Part shown: positions 39,901 to 50,100 of the stretch, piece after piece
Layout of the letters: each line of letters opens with the position of its first letter
Position numbering within the stretch: position 1 is the stretch's first letter
NCBI GenBank assembly: GCA_008508345.1
Contig: QNGE01000914.1
Span: forward strand, 91,606-155,605
From: Paragonimus westermani
Taxonomy: Eukaryota; Platyhelminthes; Trematoda; Plagiorchiida; Troglotrematidae
Length of the DNA stretch: 64,000 bases
Direction of reading: 5' to 3'
The notes under the pieces: generated by a model
Told to the model about the DNA's origin: nothing
Seen by the model: the letters and a program-made list of their open reading frames with translations, nothing else
Database searches by the model: none
Translations under genes and position numbers: made by a program

Positions 39901-42373
39901 TTTTTAAATAACTTCGAACTGACAAAATTCGTTTCCCAGATGTCAGTCCAGCTGCACGTGATTGCTCTTCCGGAGATTTTGTGTAGGTCAGTACCCGTTT
40001 ACGTAGTTGTCATCGGTGAACGTGAGCGGAATTTGTTCTCATAACAAATGTTTAGTAGAAAAGGCTCACATTTGCAAGGTAGTGTCTGTCTTACAATTAT
40101 GTATATTCAGAAGCAATCTGTGTTGACACTGCGGCTACCCTGGCAACCGGCATTCCTACCGTTTTTATTTCCGGATTTCGTGTCCGTCTGTTTAATCCCT
40201 TGAGCCATGACTTCCGCTCTGTGGAATTTTGAGTCCTTTAAACTTTGTTACATATCCGTGAGTGATCAGAATGTGCAAAATGTTACTTCGGAGTGCATCA
40301 CACAAATTGCAAATTCTCACTGATTTTCCCCCAGATGGGGCTGTCAACATGTAGATGCTATAGAAGTTAAAGGGGTTGTCGGAATTTATTCCATTTCTGA
40401 CCTTCAGCCAAACGTTCATTCAGTAACCATTCATCTCCGTTACAGTTTACTCGAGGCTTTTCGAGCTCAGTGGATGAACATCTCCATGTGATTTGTCTGT
40501 TGGTAAGTACGACTGATGTAAACTATGCTCCTGGATATTAGGCTTTATGGATTCTGTGCAAGGTTAAAGTCATCTCTCAGAGACACCAAAGCCAGCGTAT
40601 TAATTTGGTTACTTGTTGACCGATGCATTCTCCTGTGGGCGCTGTATACGCTACACATTCAATAGGGCATCAATCCGCAAGTGGCGGTAGTAGAGTAGAA
40701 GGTTTCCGGACACACTACTGTGTATTCTTTTTTCCCCAGAACATCAGTTCAGTGTTTTTAGGTGAATTAAAATCTCTCCACATTATTGTATTACTATCCC
40801 AGTGCTATCTTCCGGTGAACGTTTTGCACTGAATAGGCTTAACGTCAGTAGGAGTTGAGATAATTTACAGCATCAGGATTGAGATCCTCATTGACCATCG
40901 GTCGCGACCACCCGGGGTCATTTGTAATACCGATCCGCTTCGGTGGTGTGATTCTCAGTGCAGGAAGTCCGTTAATTTTGTAGCATTTTGCGGAAAGCTG
41001 TACTCGTCAAAAACCGCCAGTGAGCAACCACAGCCGCATTCCTCACGACAGTGACTTGCGCTCATTGAAACGTCAGTGCCAAACTCCGCTTTGTTGAGCG
41101 TGCGACACTGATTCTTGCATTTACCCCACCCTCTGCGACCACTTTCACCTGAGACGTATATCTTTACATCCTTTCAGTTAGTTTGTCTTCACAGTAATTT
41201 ACGGTCGGTGAGACGTAGACGCTCAACAAACTTTCAGATCTTTTTGGATGGTGGGCGATTTGTCCATCGCATTTCGTTAATTTGCCTAATAATGATCTCT
41301 CGTCTAACTTCCAATTCATTAGGCATATATAGCAGGCGAAAATTAACCAAAGTGCCATTATTTGTGAAACAGTTCTCTTGATTTGTGCTATTCAAACATT
41401 TGTCATCACTCTCAGTGTGACTACAACCCAAATTTCGATTTTATCCACTAATAATCCAGTCACGATATGTCTTTATATATTAGAGGTTGTATAACCATAT
41501 TAAAACCATTTGTCCTCTTCTTTCAAGCGATTATTCAACCCCAGTTTTGAATAAAACAGTATTCACATCAAAAGCTATGAGATTTTTACTATCTTATACA
41601 AGGTGTAAACTGAACCACTCAACGATGTGTTGTGTGGTGGAAGCAAGTGAAACAGGTTGCAACCGATCATGAACTGGACAACTTGAAGGAGCACGCTGTT
41701 AAGGCCAGGGTTTCTCACTGAGCCAGTATAGGAAGAATTCAGATTTTGATCAATTTGATCTTTGTGGACTTACAAGCAATTGATCACTTTCCAATGCACA
41801 TTAGCTGGCCAATTTTTAAGGATTCCGAAACCAAATTTATGACTTACGCTTTATCTGGAACACAAGACGGACAGATCACACACTCAGTTTTACACACGTT
41901 GCAATTTGACCAAGTGCCAGGACAAGTATTTTTCGCGACTGCCTCCATATCTTCTGCATTAACCAAAGATTCAGCTAGCCTACGTGCCGTTGTCCAACTA
42001 CACTGATTGCAGTACAATCTGAACAGAGATGACTAATAACTTTGAGCTGCATTTATTTATGACCTGCTGCTAAACCAACGAAAGGATAGTCGTACTGGCT
42101 GGTTGTCCCTTTGTCAGTGGTAACTGCACTAGAGCTACGGTCTGATAAAACAGGGGAATTACGTGGGTTTCTCATCTTTCCATACAAGGAGCAAAGTACG
42201 CCAAAAGTGTTCAATTCAAACTGGTCGTCCTAACAGTTCCGGCATAATTGGATGTGACTGATAATCTGTGCAAAAGGAAGTCACACAGCTTACATTAGTT
42301 ATGAGGGGTTTACATATCACGCACCGATTGACTTCACCGGTTTGATGGATAGTACGCAGGACAACTGCTTTCG
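36913..42373. other. Stretch without an assignable gene
   Basis: More than 5 kb with no recognisable coding motif. A perfect 12-bp inverted repeat (41090-41101 and 41219-41230) is noted separately. Open frames at 40623-40832, 41115-41381 and 41746-42006 remain unassigned. Confidence 0.35.
41090..41230. repeat. 12-bp perfect inverted repeat, 117-bp spacer
   Basis: TTTGTTGAGCGT at 41090-41101 pairs exactly with ACGCTCAACAAA at 41219-41230. No target duplication or transposase is seen. It could be a MITE relic or chance. Confidence 0.35.
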
Positions 42374-42784
42374 ATGTACGCTGACTTACTTATTAGTCAC
42401 CTAATTGGAATTAGGGAACGCGACTCGTCAAGAGGGGGTTCTGTGTTAAAAATTTATGAAGGTGACTATCACGCCCTTTCCATCAACACACAACCTGAAG
42501 ATAAAACTGACATGTTAAATTTTACAGTGATGGAAATTCAGTGTTCGCTCGGAAATCGACCGAGTTTAATTTCTTATAGGAGGTTAACCGATATAAACGA
42601 GGTTAACGTTAGCCAGATTGAATACTGCTTCAGTTATCACTGGTTTCTGACGAAAAGAAGCGTACATGTACTCATTAGTTTTGTTGTGAATGCCACCCAA
42701 CATCATAACTCACGTCGACCTCAGAAATGGGTGGCATGTAATAATGATATACGGCATTCCAACAGACGGAGTGGCTTTTATTAA
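42374..42784 (+). pseudogene. Possible CR1-type LINE endonuclease fragment
   Basis: A 136-codon frame contains RDSSRGGSVLKIYEGDYH, then NFTVMEIQCSLGNRPSLISY and RRLTDINEVN. This order resembles the RGGGV...VEI...LxxYRPP...N stretch of APE-type endonucleases in CR1-like LINEs. The upstream N-E catalytic strand and downstream GDFN strand are not evident. Without a search this stays tentative. It is the second longest continuous frame in its region. Confidence 0.38.
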
Positions 42785-45700
42785 GTGATTCGTATAATCC
42801 AATTTCAAAACCCTTCTGTTCTTACAACACTCTTGAATCGACTCTAAACTATATTAGTTTCAACAACGAATCCCTATCGATTTTAAGCCTACCACATCTG
42901 ATATATCGTGTGCATTTTGAACCAAATTCTATTTGAAACATCTCGCTTGTGATTGTTTTCCTCAGCACACTGGAAAATCAGTCAATCCTCACAGTCGTGC
43001 AAAGCAGGTCAGAATGGACTGAATGTTTTGCTCCGTTAGCCATCTCAATGTGCATTCCAGAACAGAATTTAACCACCAACAGAACGGTGTTTAACCGGTC
43101 AACAGAGAGAGAGAAATAGGATACCTGTGCCCAAAACACGTGATGTGTTGACGCACAACTAGACACAGGTCAAACTGTGATGTTTTCAAGTTTGTGATCA
43201 TACCCCGTGAATGACTTCGAGAATGTCCAAAGTGTGTGGGCGTTTAATATAAGATAGACTGGAAAGGAATTCTGGTGCGTGTTGAATCGATTTGGCTAAA
43301 TGCAAATTGCGTGCTACCGGATATTTTTGACAGTGCTATGACGACCTGAATGCTTTACACAAAGTTGATATAGATATGGACGATAATTTAAAAATGCTGG
43401 ACAAATACTTTACCTTTGCAGTTTTTGCATGTTGACCACTTCTTCCTGGTTTTAATTTCACCAATCTGAAATAACCAAACACACAAACGTGGTGACACCA
43501 TATTTCACAGAGCATACTATGTTCAAATTAGCCTAATGGGTACTGAACTCGAGTACACGCAGAATGAAGTTGGTAAGCAGTAAGAGGTCGTACAATGAAC
43601 TGTCTAGTTTTTGTGGGACAGAAAAACAAGGAAGATTACAGTACACTTTAGTGGGAATTTTTGTATCTCTGAAAGAAATGGGTATTTTCTGTGAAAATGG
43701 CCATTAGGGGATTGATACACTCCTAGATGAATATGTATTTAATGCACTGACCGGTTCAGTTTGATAGCCTAGACTTGGTGGTCAAATAAATTGAAGAAAT
43801 TGTAAGGATCGTTAATTCATGAGTAGACTGAAAATGAAACCAGTGGACTTGAAGATGCAGGTGATGTCAGTGAATACAATGCTACTTATGCAGATGTTTA
43901 TGGGGCATGTGCATACTTTCAGTGACACCACTCTCACCTAAAGAAATACTTTTTGAAAAGTTGGTCGGGATAACACATAAGTAAGCTAGTCGATAAAAAT
44001 CAACTAAACAAGCTAATACTTGGTCAATATTATTAATGACCATCGCTGTGTTCTGTGATAGACGATCGAATGATGAATACTGCAAACCGTTGATTACCGC
44101 GTGAGCTGTGATATAAAGGGTTTTATATAGTCGCACAGAAAACTGTGCTGGAGGAACGATGACAGCACCGATTGTCCAGAAAAGTCCCACTTTGAACTGC
44201 TGTCGCAACTGGATGCTGAGCAATAGACACCCAACAGAGCGCAGTCGAATTAGCACGACAAAGCTTTACTGTTATCCTCTCCCCTAACTCTCCATTCATT
44301 CTCGTTCATCTGATAGCTTCTTATTTGATCGAAAGTGATGTGAGCCCTTTATCTAAAAATGCGCCGTCGCCAGGCCTCAGATTCGCAGCTTGGAAACTGT
44401 ACCTTGTTTCATTTGTTGATTTGAACCTTTATCCCTTATAACTCGCTTTAACTCAGCGTACGCTGGAAGCCGGCAAAGTTGTGCCAGCTCCAAAATTTGT
44501 TTGCAACGGTTTCGATCATTCAAGAACAGTTTACTTAGCTGAAGTAATTTGTTGAACAGTGATCTTAAAATGATTATACCCTCATGGGTGCACGCTACTT
44601 GCTCTAAAATTCTAAACTACATTTGATTAGTCAACATAATTTCTTCGTTTCAAAATTTCCCCCTTTTACTGGTCGCATAAATGTCATCTGTCTTGGACTT
44701 CAACAAATTTCTCATGGCCACGAAGTCTTCAGTATATATGTTGACGCCATATAGCTGCAGTCAAGTCCGATATTGCAAGAAAACTGTCAAACACTAGCGG
44801 TCCTCAGTTTCTTCTCACATATCTATTTCCGACCAGTTCATGAACCTGAAAACATCAATTTTTTCGGTAGCTTGATCTTAAGCGGCTTTAAGTGTGCTCG
44901 CTTGTATAATCAAGACCCTAACTGTGCGGCATCTAGGCATTTGCAGGTTTGGAGATAGCCACCACAAACTGGGAATGTTAGCTCATTTTTCGTTCCCACT
45001 AGGATTGTCAGGTTAACGTGTAACTTAAGGATTTGGCAGTAATCCTGGACAACCCGATTCCTAGCGATTCCGATCTTCAAATGACATTGCTAACACCACT
45101 TGTTTTAACCTGCGAATCAGGAGACCGTCAATAGCACGTGTGATATTCATTCGACTGCAATGTCGTGTGCAAGCCAAACTGCGTAGGAGCACTACTCTTT
45201 AGCGGGCTACTGATTATTTAAGGCAACACAACCATGATTGCCAGTTTTAGTAGACATTTTGAAATCCCACTGGGGTGCAAACCGAATTCATGATACGGCA
45301 TATTCCAACACATGTCTAAAGATTAAACATTTGATCCTACGGGTTGAGATCGTATAGTTCACTCACCTAATGTAAACAAAGTTATTGATCGCGTATCATC
45401 CCCTGATTTAAGTTAGAAAGCGAAACGTCTCTGAAATGGTTTTTGATACACCTATTCCAGGCTTAAATGGTTTGAGATGACTGCCAAGTTCCCTGGCTTA
45501 AGGCTGCTTCCATGTCCACAGCAGTGATTTAGAACTTGAGCTTTCCACGACAATCAACGGGAACGTTGTTGTTTGGGTTTTTACGATCGACACACTGAGT
45601 AACATCGTAGTATACACCTGTTAAGTTGTAGAGATATATGTCTGGTAATGAAGAAGGCCAGCGGAATTGATAGCCTAGCTGATCCCAATGATCACTCCAA

Positions 45701-46587
45701 TTACTACTTCCCAAAGAACACAAACAGATAGTCGTTACTTTCAACTAACCTGTTACATCTAGGTGCTGTATTTTATGGGTGGCAAATTGCACCCTTCAGC
45801 ATCTGTTGAGAATATTTACTTCTTCAAAAAAAGCATTTTCCAGCTAACAGTTTTTGTTTTATCACGTTGAAAATTTTCATCTTTTCACAATTTGTGCTTC
45901 TTTCCTACCTGGGTCTGTGGTAGGTGCTTAATAATTTTCCTGTAAACACCGTTGGTTACACGTGCATACTTAAGTTTAAAATTGTTAACATAGTGCAGCA
46001 ATCGTTCACTGCTATATGGGCATAAAAGACGTAATACTTACAGTCATGACTGGCCTATATACAACATCCAGCTTCCGTTTGTGCAAATCCTCTACGGGTC
46101 CGAAAAATGCACCGTATGTCGCCAAACTAGATTATGAGTGGTGAGCAATATCATGTAATAAATGTGTTCAGGGAAGACTCAACTGCTAAAGTTCTGCACC
46201 GCTAAAGGTCTGAATTAGTCTCTGGTACGAGTCCAGCTTTTGCAATTATATATCCTGTAACTGTCAGTAATAGAAATATCCATGGGATTCGATGTGTCTG
46301 TTACGTCACACATCGTAACTAGTCTGTCCACCCTGACAGATAATGATAAGTCAACCTTTGAGCCCAACAGCAACTGGGTTAACTGTAACACTCAACCTGT
46401 GCAAACCAAGTATTCGGACACCTCAGAGCAGTATTTGCACCAGGGCTTACGGGAGTTGCTTCTGAGCTAATCTGTCTACTTTTTTCCTGTCTGTCACGCC
46501 ACGCAGCGAGTATATTTAATGCATGTGTAAGTAATATGGAGAGCTTTTATATCGGTTCAGAAAACATCATGTGATGTTAAAAGTTAA
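42785..46587. other. Stretch without an assignable gene
   Basis: Minus frames at 43882-44256 (124 codons) and 45529-45744 (71 codons, containing DIYLYNLTGVYYDVTQCVDR) look protein-like in composition, but I recognise no family and splice borders are ambiguous. Confidence 0.35.
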
Positions 46588-46600
46588 CTGAACATAGTGT
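46588..46600. repeat. Target site duplication, left copy
   Basis: CTGAACATAGTGT here is repeated as CTGAACACAGTGT at 47132-47144, with one mismatch. The length suits LINE-type target-primed insertion of the block between. Confidence 0.65.
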
Positions 46601-46674
46601 TTTCAAGTTGACCGTCACTCTCATTTGATCGCAGCCTTCTCATTCGGATAGACTTTCCAGCCAGCCTCTTTCGA

Positions 46675-46733
46675 AAAGAAGCACTAGACTCGAGTTTCGC
46701 TCTCATTAGAGCTCGTCAGTAGTGCATATCCTT
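46675..46733 (-). ncRNA. Type I hammerhead ribozyme, complete
   Basis: All parts of the fold are visible on the minus strand. Helix I outer part AAGGA pairs UCUUU, followed by an internal loop (UAU against U). The inner helix I GCACUA pairs UAGUGC perfectly. Next comes core CUGACGA, then helix II GCUCU-AAUG-AGAGC (5 bp, tetraloop) and core GAAA. Helix III is only AC/GU with loop UCGA, followed by C17. Cleavage is predicted after GUC, between 46687 and 46686. The very short helix III with palindromic ACUCGAGU is typical of hammerheads that act best as dimers. The internal loop in helix I opposite loop II is where natural hammerheads make the tertiary contact that gives activity at low magnesium. 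Basis: sequence plus the known consensus. Activity is inferred. Confidence 0.92.
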
Positions 46734-46743
46734 GCCACGGCCG

Positions 46744-46798
46744 GGATTTGAACTCCGGACATTCCAATCATGAGGCAACCGTGTTAACCACTGCGCCA
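46744..46798 (-). promoter_or_regulatory. Internal RNA polymerase III promoter (A- and B-box, tRNA-like)
   Basis: Minus strand: TGGCGCAGTGG (46798-46788) is an excellent A-box and GGAGTTCAAATCC (46756-46744) a good B-box. The intervening GGTTAACACGGTTGCC-like sequence and CCGG arms recall a tRNA body. Transcription would start about 12 nt upstream of the A-box and run into the ribozyme. Confidence 0.75.
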
Positions 46799-47131
46799 TT
46801 GACCTCACATTAGGCACGACCGAATCATCAAATCTGAACGCTCAACCACTCTCGCTTGTGAGCAATGATCAGGTTGCCCGATCGTCTCGAGAGGAGACAC
46901 AGTTACTGCCTGTTAACTCCAATCGATAACCCCGCGATTAGGACTTCCGAGACAGGTCGAGATCACAGAACTCATTAAACCTGCAAGGCGATATTTTAGA
47001 TTACTGATGAGTAGTCGGGGATTTGGTTTATTTTCAAGTTGACCGTCACTCTCATTTGATCGCAGCCTTCTCATTCAGATAGACTTTCCAGCCAGCCTCT
47101 TTCGAAAAGAAGCACTAGACTCATCAGTAAT

Positions 47132-47144
47132 CTGAACACAGTGT
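47132..47144. repeat. Target site duplication, right copy
   Basis: CTGAACACAGTGT, partner of 46588-46600. Confidence 0.65.
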
Positions 47145-50100
47145 GTTTTTGACAGTCGGCTTGGCATTTCCTCTTCAGATTGCTGGATTCTGTGACAAGA
47201 TTAAGGACTTCTTCATATGATTAAATGTCCAAAACCTATGGCTAACGCAGTTTGAAAAATCAACAAATTCTACCATTTCCCGGTATCGTGATCGACTAAC
47301 GCGAAAAGTCTAACAATCTGAATTGTTTTCTAAACACTGTCAAACTAGACCCATATATTGTTTCAATATCTGTGTGTATATGATATAGGGGTTACAGAAG
47401 CTTCCCTTAAAACCTTCATGCACTTTCATGTAGCCATCGGCAGAGTCATTAGTTTAACTGGAAGTAGTCGTTTTGATTATGTGATGATTTTATTCTAAAG
47501 GATTGTCTGTGGACGTGTATCTGACAAGTCCTAATCAGTTCATGCATTTGACGTATTTGGATGCAATGCAAGAACTGTCAACAATGTTTGGTAGGTTCAC
47601 ACGATGTTCGCTGTGGTCAGAATGAAACAATTCTTCCCAATATCCCAAAATGTTACCTATACATATGCTCACCGAGACCTTATAACTTTACTGAGGACTG
47701 TTTGATCTTCACCGTTAGAAAACCGCATGTTATGCGGAATTTCCTCTGAAATTGTTTATTCACTGTGATACAATACTCCAACAGGTGCCGCACTTACACA
47801 TATTTTTGCATTTATTCGTTGCTGTTTGGTTACCACAGCTTTTTGTGATTGCTCTTTATGCGATGTCACACTTTCATTGCCACACCATCTGTCCTCGACT
47901 GATTTTATCGCACTCAAACAGGAATTGTTAGAAACTTCTCAAATATTCACGAGTCACAATTGTTTTTTATTTATCCTTCCCATATCTAGTTTCTGCGTAA
48001 TTTTGCAACCTCTCCTAAACAGATTCACACGTGTATATCGTACTGTATATGTATTGCTATATTGGCAAACGACTCACAAGATTTGCAATTTTTGTTCTGC
48101 TCGTCATACTCAAAGGAGCTGTGGGAAGAGTTGAGCGAATTAATTCTTGTTGTCTAGAAAATCAGGCCAGTAACGAGATCGGATTGCCCAGACGTGGCTA
48201 GTGCATTACCAGCTTAGCTGCGAAAATATGCCGAAAACCCAGTGTGTCCAGAGTTGGACTCAGTTACCCGCCCATCTCATTGCATTTGACAGTCCTCCAA
48301 AAAGTTCAAAGGTGATACTGCTCAATAAAAGTTCGCCTGCGGTTTAAGCTCTACTCGACCAACACAAGTGATAGCCACTGATTTCATGTTATTGACGAAC
48401 AGTATATATCAAGCAGTCAAGTAAGGAGTCAATTTTACGCTTGTATTTAATACCTCATACATTTGCTGTAAATAGGTTTTTTGCATGTCTTCTATTGTTT
48501 ATCATATCATACTGCACAAAATCCCCTCAAACGTCGGTTTGGATGAGGTTGACTATATTTCATTTGAGTCTCGTTCAAAGGTCGTCTGTTTGATTTGTCA
48601 GTGGTGCTTTTGAAATTGTGTATAATGCCCTCGTTCAATCTACCATATATATGATGATGGTCAATGAGGCTTCATGCACAAACGTCCGCACATTCCTTTT
48701 CAGTCGTTAACTAAGCGGTTCAAACCATTTGATTATTGACTTGCGAAAATAAAAAGTAACAGTATCGGCAATCAAATGAGCGATTTTTCGAACAACTGTT
48801 CGATTGAGAGAAACGTATTGACGCTAATGGCTTTGTTTAGCAATGTTTTGGAGTAAATTTCGTCCTATCCACCGAATCATAATAACAAGTTCAATTTGAA
48901 TACGGCGCCTTACCTTATCATGGTAGTGTTAATTTTGTTAAACGTTTTATAGTTTTAATGGCGCTTCTTAGCCTATATCCGTTTGCTTACATGTTTGTCG
49001 TTGCTCAACTTATCACTACTACCATCAGCGAGTAATGATTCGGCAACAAGTGTTATATTTGGTGGGGAGAAATGAGAAGCATGAAATTGCAACAAACGAG
49101 AATGAGAGGTCACTAGGCCCCGTCTGACGAGTTGTTTTTTGTTGTCACTGAAACCAGCGCCGGCAACTGTTAGAATTAACCTGAATCCTCCGCGGGAGCC
49201 AAAAGTAACCAGAGACGTATGTCCTACAACGCTGCGCAGTTTGTCAGTGCTTGTGTTGGTGTTCATGTCCACGTTAATCAGCGGTAACGACAACCTAAGT
49301 ATCAGTGTGATTTCTTTCCATTTCAAACACATGTTCGACTGTTAAACAGTATCTGACGGTGGAGCTGACCAACCAAGAAGGCATATTATTTGCGCAATGC
49401 ATTTCTGGTGCTGTACTTACCTTATATGCAAATGGTACTTGATTAAGTAATCAAGCCGTGAAAATATCAATTCAAGTAGCCTTCAAATTCCATTCTACCT
49501 AGTGTTGTCTGTTTAACCTTCGATGGTGCATCAGTGTTGTAAAAAGGAATCTAGCACTGTTCAACACAGGTTGGTGAACCAGATTGTCAGTTCAGTACTC
49601 CAAGGGTATCTTCATTTTGTGTAAACTTTTTATCATACCATTCCTTTCCGTTTGCAGCCCACCATTTGTATTGCACCATCCCAATCACCCATAGATGAAG
49701 GGTGCGCTAACATCGCATTCAAAGGTAAGATATAATGTGATTTTCACACAACGTCAATAGCAACGTTCAAACATCAGACGTAGGTGACTACTTTAACTTG
49801 GTTTGCAATCACGCCATAAAATCTGGTTATTCCTTTGACAAGTTCCGTGCCACACCAGGTGCAACCACTGAGGCTCCATCAAATGCTGTTCCAACTGTTG
49901 ACCGCCAGATTAGGTCAATAAGCTAAATCAAAGCCATTAGTAGATCCTGAATCCTGTTTTCTTGATAAGGCTTCTCACAAACCAATAACTTGGTTGTTGT
50001 AAGGTTTTTCGTAGTTTCAAGCCATTAGGAATGAGTATGGTTCTTCGGTTTGAAAACATAACCCTCCAACCAACCACCGGAACTGTTCTATGTTGGGAAA

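Larger units (their letters stand above)
46600..47131 (-). mobile_element. 431-bp hammerhead-bearing SINE/retrozyme-like element, 1.2-unit tandem insertion
   Basis: The 92 bp at 46600-46691 recur at 47031-47122 with one difference, so the repeat period is 431 bp and the insertion holds about 1.2 units. Read on the minus strand: partial unit start (47130 down), tail segment, unit head (47026, GACTACTCATCAG), GTGGTTGAGCG block (about 46860-46830), A-box (46798-46788), B-box (46756-46744), hammerhead (46733-46675) and tail ending CAACTTGAAAA at 46600. It has no coding capacity, so it must borrow a reverse transcriptase, plausibly from the RTE-like or CR1-like LINEs present here. Short near-identical duplications flank the whole block. 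Pol III promoter plus hammerhead is the architecture reported for the schistosome Sm-alpha elements. The primary sequence relation to those is not known to me. Confidence 0.88.

Noticed and set aside
41105..41150. Second copy of the 24-25 kb LTR suggested by GATTCTTGCATTTACC
   Set aside because: Similarity is limited to about 15 bases, and the following sequence does not align.
45529..45744. Minus-strand extracellular-type exon (Cys-containing, with DIYLYNLTGVYY)
   Set aside because: Considered as a tetraspanin loop, but the CCG motif is absent and splice borders are ambiguous. Left unassigned.
46999..47026. CTGATGAG on the plus strand (also at 56381) resembling the 5' hammerhead core
   Set aside because: No GAAA and no closing helix II within the next 40 nt. 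It is the head hairpin of the repeat, not a second ribozyme.
48973..49332. 119-codon minus frame as a host gene
   Set aside because: No domain, no splice signals and no start context beyond chance. Both strands are open here.
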